From assembly GCA_002633025.1 (NCBI GenBank), contig NMRB01002317.1:8498-72497 (forward strand): a DNA stretch of 64,000 nt, read 5' to 3'. Positions 30,931 to 40,300 of this stretch are shown piece after piece (the stretch's first letter is position 1; each line of letters starts with the position of its first letter). A program made the position numbers and the translations under genes. The DNA comes from Notospermus geniculatus (Eukaryota > Nemertea > Pilidiophora > Heteronemertea > Lineidae). The notes under the pieces were generated by a model that did no database searches, was not told where the DNA came from, and saw nothing but the letters and a program-made list of their open reading frames with translations.

Positions 30931-31770
30931 CAGACACAGTCTGGCGACAAACAGGGCATGCTTCAGCGGCGCCCGGATGTACCCATTCCTTGAAGGTATC
31001 TCAATCCTGTCAACCTCCCCCACGCTACCCAGACAGACCGGGCGAGCCTTCTGCAACAGGCGAGGCCACCACGATGGCAATGGAGACAGTTTCGGGACAA
31101 CCAGAGTAACCCTCAAGGGCCTGGGGCCTTCGTAGAAAAAACCCAGCACCGACGGAATCATACAGAAGGGAGGAAAACAGTAATAATTTTCCCGGCTATC
31201 GAGCTCCTGCGCCAACATGTTAACCCCCCGCGCTCCCGGGAGGGGCCATGGAGAGTAATGAGGCAAACTTTGACCCTGTGCGTTAAGCATGGCGTTGGAA
31301 TCAAGGGCCATAAGGTCGAATGTGTGCGGGCCATAAGCCTCTTCTAACGTGCCCCAAGCCACCCTGGACAACCGAGAGTGAGCCAGGTCCAACGCACGAG
31401 AGGGGGCATCTGCCGGATTCTCGTTGGATGGGGTGTAAATGAGCTTTAACTGACAATTCATCACTGATACCAGGTGGAACAAAGACTTCATTAGATTTAA
31501 CAGGTCCGGGTCCCTGGCACTGAATCTCTCCCAAGCATTAACTACCGCTTGATTATCCACCCTTATGTCCACCCGCTTATCCCTAACACGATCCTGGAGA
31601 GCCTGCAGTGTTTTAATCACCGCCTCAGCCTCCTTGAGATGGATCGGTCTCCTATCGCTCGCCGACCACATATCATGCAACAACTCATCCGAGCCCATAC
31701 AAGCCCCCCATGCAAAACCACTGGCATCCGTCGCAAGGGTTATGTCACAGTGTGCCTCTCCTCCGGCCAT
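30931..31770 (-). CDS. RNase H domain of the Ngaro/DIRS-type element
   Basis: Degrades the RNA strand during reverse transcription. The four acidic residues of RNase H are visible: D in LATDASGFAWGA, E in LKEAEAVIKTL, D in IRVDNQAVVNAW, and D in NENPADAPSR. About 280 codons, which continue into the downstream domain and reach the recombinase only across the 60-bp candidate intron. It overlaps the end of the RT frame by 30 bp in another frame (GGAGGAGAGG at about 31755), so a frameshift is needed to make RT-RNase H one protein. Confidence 0.8.
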
Positions 31771-33134
31771 TTTGCCCAGTCGCTATGGCCGTCCAAGAAA
31801 CGCCAAAACTCTATTTCATCCCTAAGCTCACCCCGAATCTTAACAAGCTGATGGGTCTTCGATGCGAGCCCTATCTCCCTCGCCATCACTCTAATAAAGA
31901 GCTTTGCCGCTGGGATGGCGAGCGAGAAAGAAATACACTTCCCCATCAGCTTCTGGAGTTGTTTAACGTGGATCTGCCCCTGAACAAGAATCTGCTCCCT
32001 CAAAACCGCAAAGCGCGCTGTTTTGTCCTGCGGGATCTCAAACTGCCTACCGGCGGAGTGGACGACCAAGCCTAAGTGCTTCATTTGTAACCGCGGTTGC
32101 CATATTGACTTGCTCAATTCAATGGTAAAACCCAAGTAGGTCAAAGTAGCCGAGTTATAGAAAATGGCCTTGCCTGTGCTCCCTCGGCCATCCGATGCCT
32201 GCCTCGGGGGGGTAGCTGGGCCCCTGAGGGGACCCAGGAACCTATCGTCGAGGTACTGGGTTGTGGTAAGCCCCTTCGATCTCAAAAAAGCCGTTACCTG
32301 CATCCCTATTGTTTGATAAATGAACGGGCTGATCGACCACCCGAAAGGAAGACAGGTGTACTGCAGGTACCATCCCCCGAATTCCAGCCCGAAGAACTTC
32401 CTAGACCTCTCCGATAAGGAGACCCCCATATATGCCGATTTTTCATCGGAGGAGGCCATAAAATCGCCCTCATCTAGCAGGCCTGGAATGACTGACAGGC
32501 CCTCCAAAGTGAACGGAATACGTTTCATAAAGAGATTGAGCAGACGCTCGTCGTGGCAGAGCCTATTCTTGCGTGTGCCCTCCACCATAACCAGAGGCAT
32601 GACCAAATGCGGAGGCGCTACCTCCCCAACCCTGCCTACAAGCTCTAACGAACCATTCCTAAGCCCCTCTTCCAAATGTCGAGCGATCTCCTTACCATAA
32701 GCTTCGCAATTCTTAAAGTTACCTAGAATAGTGGGGGGAGGAATGTCCGAGTTAAAATATTTGCCACTAAAGTTCCCTTTATAGTGGGTGAAAAAATCAT
32801 ATACATCCACTTTATTGACAATCCAGTCCTTTACCATCTGCGACGAATCGTCATTAACCATGGCCAAGAGTTTCATCCAACTCTCCTGTTCGTCATGTAA
32901 TTGTCCCGACACAAAGTGTTTGTCATCCCGCAACGGTATTTGCCTCAAACGTTCCTCCCAATTAAAGCCGTGCTTCACCCAATCCTCATCCGCTAGAGCC
33001 GCGAACTGTGGGGGCGGCGTATGGATCGGTCCGCCTTCCCAGTCCACCCGCCTTGGCGATCTCTTTTCCGCAAGCGCCTTTAGAGGATCGAACGGAGTGT
33101 TTAACTCCCAGGCTGGAATCTTCTGAGACAGTTC
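31740..33134 (-). CDS. Reverse transcriptase of the Ngaro/DIRS-type element
   Basis: Copies element RNA into DNA. From the acceptor at 33135 the frame reads ELSQKIPAWELNTPFDPLKA, with no nearby ATG. RT blocks follow in order: KNRLCHDERLLN, FMASSDEKSAYMGVSL, YLQYTCLPFGWSISPFIYQT (the LPFG box) and TTQYLDDRFLG, where YLDD is the catalytic box. After that come a thumb-like region, LTYLGFTIEL, and a connection ending WAKWPEERHTVT*. About 465 codons. The DIRS group is known for this RT type followed by RNase H and a tyrosine recombinase. Confidence 0.85.
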   Translation of the reverse strand, partial: ELSQKIPAWELNTPFDPLKALAEKRSPRRVDWEGGPIHTPPPQFAALADEDWVKHGFNWEERLRQIPLRDDKHFVSGQLHDEQESWMKLLAMVNDDSSQMVKDWIVNKVDVYDFFTHYKGNFSGKYFNSDIPPPTILGNFKNCEAYGKEIARHLEEGLRNGSLELVGRVGEVAPPHLVMPLVMVEGTRKNRLCHDERLLNLFMKRIPFTLEGLSVIPGLLDEGDFMASSDEKSAYMGVSLSERSRKFFGLEFGGWYLQYTCLPFGWSISPFIYQTIGMQVTAFLRSKGLTTTQYLDDRFLGPLRGPATPPRQASDGRGSTGKAIFYNSATLTYLGFTIELSKSIWQPRLQMKHLGLVVHSAGRQFEIPQDKTARFAVLREQILVQGQIHVKQLQKLMGKCISFSLAIPAAKLFIRVMAREIGLASKTHQLVKIRGELRDEIEFWRFLDGHSDWAKWPEERHTVT

Positions 33135-33708
33135 CTACAACATACAACAGAGAACACTTTTTAACCGTTCCATCCTCCAAAGTCATCACACGAATTTGCC
33201 ACCCGGCGAGCTAACTGGGAAAGCAGACCTCTCCAAAACCACCCCCCACGTAGAACTTATGGTGAAGAACCACTAGGGACCGCTGAGGTGTCCCCGGGAG
33301 GTCGAATGGCGAGATCTACTAACTTATCGGGTTAACATCCCCCGCAATGGGAACATTTCTGATTGTATCTGATTCCATGTGCCTACATGCCCTCCAAGGA
33401 GCGCGACGTTTGGCATAGGTTACTCCAAAGCAATAGAAAAACAAAAGCTCTGCCACACAGACAAACGAAGAAGGTCCAAGTTACAAACAACCGAAGATAT
33501 ATTTGTCAAACTATTGTGCCAACAAAACATCTGAGATCCCTAACAGTGTTACTGATTTTAACATCCAAAAATATTTACCAAGAGAGGAGAACAGGACACT
33601 ACCCACCTAGTGTACACTACACCAACTTGCACCCTCCCCAGGAAAACCAACCGTGCATAGAACACCCCCAAAGAACCCGGGAAAAACCTACGTCAACCAA
33701 ACACTTAC
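33135..33708 (-). other. Candidate 574-bp intron between gag and RT
   Basis: Minus strand donor TCT|GTAAGT at 33708 (full consensus) and acceptor TTCTCTGTTGTATGTTGTAG ending 33135. After removal RT is in the same frame as gag but separated from it by three in-frame UAG codons (first at 33769-33771). The interval has no coding pattern. Confidence 0.45.
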
Positions 33709-33768
33709 AGACACACGTGTGGCCCCCTATTCCACTTTAACCTACGCGATGCTCCCACCTGGGTACCC

Positions 33769-34425
33769 CTATTTATCCGTCTTATCCCTAAACGAGTTAT
33801 ACGGACAATTCGCCACCCAGTGATCCGCCGCCTTGCATAGAAAACATGCCCTTGCCGCCGACGGGACCCTCTGCCTTCCCCCTCTGGGCCTACCCCTGAA
33901 GGGAGGAGCAAAAGGCCTCGGACCGTAAAGGAAGGGTGAGAACGGAGGCTGGCCCCAATAAGGAGGCATAGATTGAGCACCCTGCTCCCCTTCCACCTCC
34001 TTCGACTGAGCCCCCTTCTTTTCGGTCTCCTTCGTCTTTTGCTCCTTTTTAAGCACTTTGCGCCAGGCGTCTACCGCTGTTTGGGCCTTTTTCGCCGTAT
34101 CGCTTCCTACCAACTTAATGACTAGGCCATGTAACGGGCCCTGAGCATCATTTTCCCTACACGCTTTAACCGCCATCTTATATAAGTCCTTGTCATCATG
34201 TCCCGCAATGGTGGCGATATCATAGAGATTCTCCATTGCCGCTATCAATACTCCATTTGTCGAGGCTGACCGCAGCGCCAATGTCCTCACCTGCGATAGA
34301 GCGGTCTCTACATTGGAATTTTCTTGAGTCTCTTTAATCTTCTTCACCTGACCCTCTAGCTCCACCAGACGTTGCGCCTCCGTGGCTTCCGGCTTCGAGG
34401 CATCCTCCGCCGCGTCCGCCGACTG
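33769..34425 (-). CDS. Gag-like protein with zinc knuckle, Ngaro/DIRS-type element
   Basis: Nucleic-acid-binding capsid-type protein. It reads SADAAEDASKPEATEAQRLV from an acceptor-like TTCACCTTGCAG (to 34426), then a lysine/glutamate-rich middle and a proline/arginine-rich segment. It ends with one CCHC knuckle, CFLCKAADHWVANC (Cx2Cx4Hx4C), and the stop at 33769. No convincing ATG: the frame upstream of 34426 runs into sequence that looks intronic or UTR. About 219 codons. Confidence 0.75.
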   Translation of the reverse strand, partial: QSADAAEDASKPEATEAQRLVELEGQVKKIKETQENSNVETALSQVRTLALRSASTNGVLIAAMENLYDIATIAGHDDKDLYKMAVKACRENDAQGPLHGLVIKLVGSDTAKKAQTAVDAWRKVLKKEQKTKETEKKGAQSKEVEGEQGAQSMPPYWGQPPFSPFLYGPRPFAPPFRGRPRGGRQRVPSAARACFLCKAADHWVANCPYNSFRDKTDK

Positions 34426-34667
34426 CAAGGTGAAAAATAACGTCAACACGCTTGACCAACATGTCCCCAACGGCTACTTAGAAAAACTCATTCAACAATC
34501 AAATCCTTACTCCTGTCTATTCCTTCCCCATCACGCCCTCAACCTTATCAGCTCTACAGGCCTACACCCAGTGCCCATATCCTCTCCTTTTCAATACCTC
34601 CCGGGACATGACCTCCGGGGTGTGAACGATGGGTATTCCATCCAAAGTACGACAACAATGCGGCCTA
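34426..34667 (-). other. 5' leader of the Ngaro-like element, truncated at the BEL junction
   Basis: No gene. Minus strand ATGGAATACCCATCG (34641 downwards) could start a short upstream exon, with possible donors GGGAG|GTATTG or AGGA|GTAAGG, but phases do not join cleanly to gag. The expected terminal repeat A1 is absent. At 34667/34668 the sequence switches to BEL gag. Confidence 0.4.
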
Positions 34668-34939
34668 TACATCACCGGGTGTCAATATGGAATTACAAGT
34701 AAAGGTACTTGAACGACTTGACAACGAATTGAAACGCGTTGGCACATGTTGAACGCCGCCTCCAGCATGTCCCACAACTGACGGAGAGGGCCCACCACCG
34801 TACACAGTTGGTAAGGTGTAAGTCATTAAAGGTCGGTAAACGCTGTCCACAACTGACGTCGGCTCCCGAACATTAGAGAACTTGGATCGACTATACACCA
34901 CTGATGAACTTGTGAATACTGCTCCAGTGACGTCTGAAC
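34668..34939 (-). repeat. Terminal duplication copy 1 (internal gag segment, 272 bp)
   Basis: Identical to 41292-41563 except one base (GAGGGCCC here, GAGGGTCC at the other copy). Same orientation. The two copies are the extreme left and right ends of the BEL-derived block. Confidence 0.95.
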
Positions 34940-36005
34940 GCTGCACACTTGTTGTCCCATTACGACCGAAATCTGCAACACTGCTGCTGACTGGCGTTGT
35001 AATAGCGAGCGGTTGAGTGACACCTGTTGCCACTATATCAACACCCTTAACAACTGTAGGTGTTGACGAAACAGAGGTCTGCACACCAGAACATGACACT
35101 ACATGATTCAACACACTGGTTGTAGCAGATTCACTAAAACCACAAGTGGCGACACTAATAACAGGACGAAGCACTGATGACGTAACAGCACCCACTTGAC
35201 ACGTAACAGCCGGAATAGACGGATCAACATCAGCCGGGTCCACGGAAACTTTCGGTTGAACCTCAGGATCCTTCCCATCCTGAAATTCGGTAGACTGAGA
35301 AACGACTTCTTCGATCACTCTAGCCTTAGCTGCAGTAACCGCCAATGCTGTATCTAACTCAAGCTCCTCCTCTTTGAAACGAACCGTAAGCTTTTCTAAC
35401 TCCAGCTTCTGCTTTCTTTCTAAAACAGACGCCTTCGCCTCAAGCTCAGCCTTAACTTGATCCTCCTTGAGCTTAGCCTTTAAAGCTTCCGATAAAACAC
35501 TAGATTGACTGCGTGTGCTAGACCGACTAGCATGAGAACATCTTGAACCAGCACGTGATGAAGGTCCCGATTCGACTTTAGCTGCATAAACAGCGAAGAA
35601 ACTCTCTACCCGACGTTTCAAACCTTGAGCCTGGCCACTCACCTCATGAAACTCAGATAACACAGAGTCTCTCTCTTCTTTAGTGTCAAACAGCTTAACA
35701 TAATCGTCCTTAGCCAAAATGAGCCCCTCAAATACACTAAGCCACTTCTTATGCACCTCACGCACTGACTTCATATCGCCAGAGTCCAGCTCCTTGCCAA
35801 GGTTCCTGGACCACACCTGTAGCCCTTTAAGTAAAGATTCAAAACGATCGCCCTTCATCGTCCTCTGGTACTGAAGTCCCTTTTCGGTAGGCTTGGCCCG
35901 TCGCTTCGAAACAGCATCCACAGGGGTAGAGGTCACCAAAGACTGGCCAGGCTCACGGTGACTGCCCGCACCACCAACAGGCTCTAGGTGCTCGAACTTC
36001 TCCAT
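34668..36005 (-). CDS. BEL/Pao gag, N-terminal part (separated from the rest of the element)
   Basis: 445 codons from ATG at 36005 (MEKFEHLEPVGGAG...). Coiled-coil-like middle rich in K/E (KAKLKEDQVKAELEAKASVL), an S/R-rich patch (SRCSHASRSSTRSQSS) and a long S/T/V-rich stretch. It ends TFTCNSILTPGDV, then a stop made by the junction at 34668. In BEL/Pao elements this part should continue into the domain encoded at 41290 and downwards, and the last 272 bp are repeated there. So the two halves of one gag are in permuted order. Confidence 0.7.
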
Positions 36006-37047
36006 AACCGGATCCGCAAGTTTTGTAAATGATGTATCTACCGTGGCCCAAGTCGAAATTCAAGGTACACGAACTCGTAATTGTATGGTAGTATCGCGTA
36101 TATTCTGTATGTTCTTGGCACTCGTTACATTCATCGTACACGTGATCTTGACCCTGATTTACTAAAATAAAAATAAAGAACCGTGAGAAAATTAATCGGC
36201 ACAAGTAAGGATCATACACTCAACCCTGAAGACGTATGGTGAGTCAAGCCCCCTGACTGACGTAAAAAAAGGGGGGGGGGAAAGGGCAAAAACCCCAAAA
36301 GCTAGACATCTCAAAACCCCTAGAACTTAAGTCACATTTATAAATTCGTGGGACTTTAAGATGCCTCATGTACAGTGTGCCAATCCAAACATCAAAAACA
36401 CTTATAGTGGACAAACCAGCACATCTCACACATGCACTGTACACATCACTACTCCATACATAATAAACCTGCACACACAGGTACTAAGAACACATGTCCA
36501 ATTAACAGCCACACCCTCCAAAAGAGGGCGCCACCATACACAACCAAATCAGCACCTCAAAACCAAGGAAAACCCAAGGAATCCCCGTCACAGGCATGGC
36601 AATATGCAGTACCGGCAAACAAATGCACCTTGTGAACACACAGGCCCAATTAATTAACATGAGAGAATGTAACTCTCGCCTTACCTAAATGAGAAGACAA
36701 CACGCAGACCTGTCCACGTGAGCAGCATGAGTGCCGCCATATTGAAATTTCAGGCAAAATCAATCTGCCTTACAAACTTCTCCAAAATGACTCACTTAGC
36801 AACAAAAATACTCGTCCAGACTTTCTACACAGTGTCTAGAGGTACTTATCAACAATATAATCAAGTTTACTTACCAAAACTTGTAGGGCCACATTTAAAA
36901 TAGACACAGAAATTGGGAGCAAAAAACAACCGAACTTGCTCTCCCGTTGATGGAGCAGGCAGTGACGAATCACAATCACGTGCTCACCAGGAAAATTCCA
37001 CACAGTGGTGCCACCTATTATTTGATTTGAATTTGGCGCCTACACAC
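36006..37047 (-). repeat. Single BEL LTR and leader between integrase remnant and gag start
   Basis: On the minus strand a polypurine tract AATTAGGGGGCCGG (37047-37060) is followed by TGTGTAGGCGCC, a plausible LTR start near 37046. The LTR end and primer site could not be fixed. Gag begins at 36005. Only one such region exists in the block, and it sits between the end of pol and the start of gag, as in a one-LTR circle. Poly(A)-type signals and a G-run (36268-36280) are present. Confidence 0.55.
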
Positions 37048-37252
37048 CGGCCCCCTAATTGTTTGCCAATAAACAATTACCAAACCTGTGACGAAAACAC
37101 TTAAGATTTAAACACAAACAACCTAATACAAAGACATGTCACATTCCACAAAGGGTTAAACTACAGTCAGCTCACATGTACATATTTACGTCTCTCAAAA
37201 TCTCAAACATACCAGTACATTAGCAATCTCCCACCAGTCACAACTACATTGA

Positions 37253-37385
37253 TTCATCCTGCTCTAACAGCAGGCACAACTTATCAATAGGCCTAATCAG
37301 GCTACCCATTTTAGTCTTGACTCGAACTCTACGGACCATTCCATTTCTATCTGGAAAGGACTCAATTACACGACCGAAAGGCCAA
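37253..37385 (-). pseudogene. BEL integrase C-terminal tail, out of frame
   Basis: In another frame from the ORF that stops at 37362, the minus strand reads FGRVIESFPDRNGMVRRVRV, then KTKMGSLIRPIDKLCLLLEQ and DESM*. This is the conserved end of BEL/Pao integrases. The upstream ORF ends EKFLAFRSCN*, so a deletion with frame change joins two distant parts of integrase. Confidence 0.75.
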
Positions 37386-40300
37386 GAATTTCTCGGGAGT
37401 CTGCTGTCTTATCACTGAGTTCAGAACATTGCGAACACTTCTAACCATCCTCTCCCATACACCGCCATGATGCGATCCAGAGGGAATATCACCAATTGTG
37501 CTCAGTGGCATGGTAGGCCAACATGTCTCATCTTTCCATAAAAACTCAGGTGAATTCAACCATTCTTTCCTTTCGAACAAGTCAACAGCACTCACACCTC
37601 GTGAAGCCATGTCTGCAGGATTGATCTTAGTGCTAACGTAACGCCACTGCTCAGGATCAGATGCTTCCCTGATCACTGCTAACCTATTGGCCACGAAAGT
37701 GTGAAACCTAGATGACTGGTTCGAAATGTACCGCAGCACTGCCATGCTGTCAGTCCAAAACAAGGTCTTCTCAATGGGTATTTCCAACTCGCGTTTTAGC
37801 ATAGTTTCTACTCGAACTGCAGTCGTGGCAGCAGTCAACTCCAGCCGAGGAATTGTCACAGTCTTCAGTGGTGCTACGCGAGATTTGCCCATTAACAATG
37901 AACAATGAACCTGACCATGAACATCTTCTAAGCGAGAGTAAGATGCAACACTGTACCCAACCTCACTTGCATCAGAAAACAAGTGCAATTGAGCAGACTT
38001 CAACTCACCAAAACCCTCTGGTTTGATACACCTACTCACTGAAAACTGCGACAAAACACTCAGCTCGGCTAGCCACTCACGCCACTGCTGCATGTACTCG
38101 TCAGGGATCTTTGCATCCCAATCCAGGTTTAATCTACACAACTCCTGAAGTAGACATTTCGCTCTCAACAAAAACGGTGACAAAAAACCCAACGGGTCAT
38201 AAACCGAGCTGACCATACTCAGAATTCCCCTTCTAGTGGGTGGTCGTTCTTTAACGACAACTCTGAATTGTAAACTATCTGACTGCACACACCATTGCAC
38301 TCCGAGTGCGTGTTCAATAGGCAAATCATCGCTTTCTAGATCCAAATCAACGACGCTCTTCGAGCGTTCGGTAGCTTCAATCGCAACCATAACCTCACGG
38401 TTGTTACATATGTACTTTGTAACATGAAATCCACCTTTGAAGCACAGAGCGTTGACATCTTTGATCAAAGAAATTAGCTTCACAACTTCAGCCTGTTTGT
38501 TTCCTTCAGTTGCTTTTGACTTAAGACAATCATCTACATAGAAATTCTTCAGAACAATATTGATGACCTCAGAGTTGAAATGACCTACATTGTCGATCGC
38601 AGTTCGCCTTAGCGCAAAGTTGGAACAACTAGGAGAAGAACGCGCACCAAACAAATGAACTGTCATCTGATACTCTTGCAAGTCACCATTCAAATCACCG
38701 TTTTCCCACCAAAGAAAACGGAGAAAACTCTGATCTTCAGGTGGAACATGAACTTGATAGAACATTTCTTCTATATCCGCCATAAAGGCCGACTCATCAA
38801 GTCTAAATCTGATCAATACACCCACCAAGGAGTTTGTCAAGTTGGGACCCTGAAGAAGCATATCATTCAGGGACACGCCCTTATATCTAGCCGCACAATC
38901 AAAAACAACACGAATTTTCTTCTTTACCGGGTGAAACACCCCATGGTGTGGAAGATACCACACCTTACCCAAGGATGGCGATGCGTCCTCAGGTACGGGG
39001 CAAGCGTAACCCTTGCTGAAGAGTTTGTCCATAAAAGCTTGATATTGTTCAAAGAACACCTGGTCATTGAGAAAACGCCGCTTCAGCAGGGTCACGCGCT
39101 GCTCCGCCTGAGGGCGATTATTTGGCATAATTACATCCTGTTGTCGAAATGGCAATTTAATACAGTAGTGACCGTCTTTCAGCATTACAGAAGCCTCAAC
39201 TTTGTCCATAAAACTGCGATCTTCAACGGACATTTCTGGAACATCTTCCACCATTCTTTCATTGAAATCATGGTTAAAATACCTCATTAACTGCTGATCT
39301 AACCGAGCACCTACCACTTCAATACCGTTTGCAAGCACAACTCCACATGAATTTTCAACCTCTGAACAAACTTCACTGAGAGGACCGTTGACAACCCAGC
39401 CAAGCAAAGTTTTCACTGCATATGGCCCATTACCTTCACTGCGAATAACATCCCATGGTTCAAGCAACTTGGGTACATTTGTACCAATAAGAATACCAAC
39501 TTCGGTGTTGTCAAGGTGGTCCATTTGAACGTCTTTCAAATATGGCCATCGACTAAGAACTTCATGAGATAGAATCTGATCACGGGAAACTGGCATTTCT
39601 CTCTGGGTATACACATCAGGCAATGAAACAACATTCTCACCGGAAAGGTCCAATATTTCCAACCCCTTCACTACAAAGCTGTCAACACACTTTTCTTGAC
39701 CCATTGTACGCAAAGTAAGTTTACTTCTTCTCCCTTCCACCTTGAGATCCATCATGACCCGTTCAGAGATGAAAGTACCAGTACTCCCAGAATCTAGAAA
39801 GGCATATGTGGTCACAAACGAATCAGAACCAGATACTCTAATCCTCACAGGTACAATTGAAACAGCAACATGTACACCTGTACCGGCCCCCGTAGAGCCA
39901 CAAAACTCGGCTGAATCTTTCCCACTTGAGTCAACTTTGGTCATGTCAACACCCGGAACGGAAGCGCCTGTAGCAGATTGACCCTCAGTTTGAGCCTGAG
40001 GTTGTTTACCCTTCTCAGTCGAATGAGAACCAGAGTTAGAACTCTTGTCAATATGCAACAGTGTAGGATGCTGCCGTTTACAAGTTGCACATGTGAAAGG
40101 ACGTTTACAATCTTTCTTTCGATGACCTGAACGCAAACAAGAAAAACACAAGCCCTTAGACTTTAAGAACTCGTACCTCTTCCCTATTTCCTGGGAAGCC
40201 AACTTCCTACAGTAAGCCAAAGAATGATTAGGACCATTGCAGTGAACACAAGGCTTCTGGCTGGGCTGCCAGGTTTTGGACATGTCAGGGGAAGAAGTAT

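Noticed and set aside
30355-30993. 212-codon + strand ORF
   Set aside because: Antisense shadow of the tyrosine recombinase.
38655-39290. 211-codon + strand ORF
   Set aside because: Antisense shadow of the BEL RT/protease region, with no features of its own.
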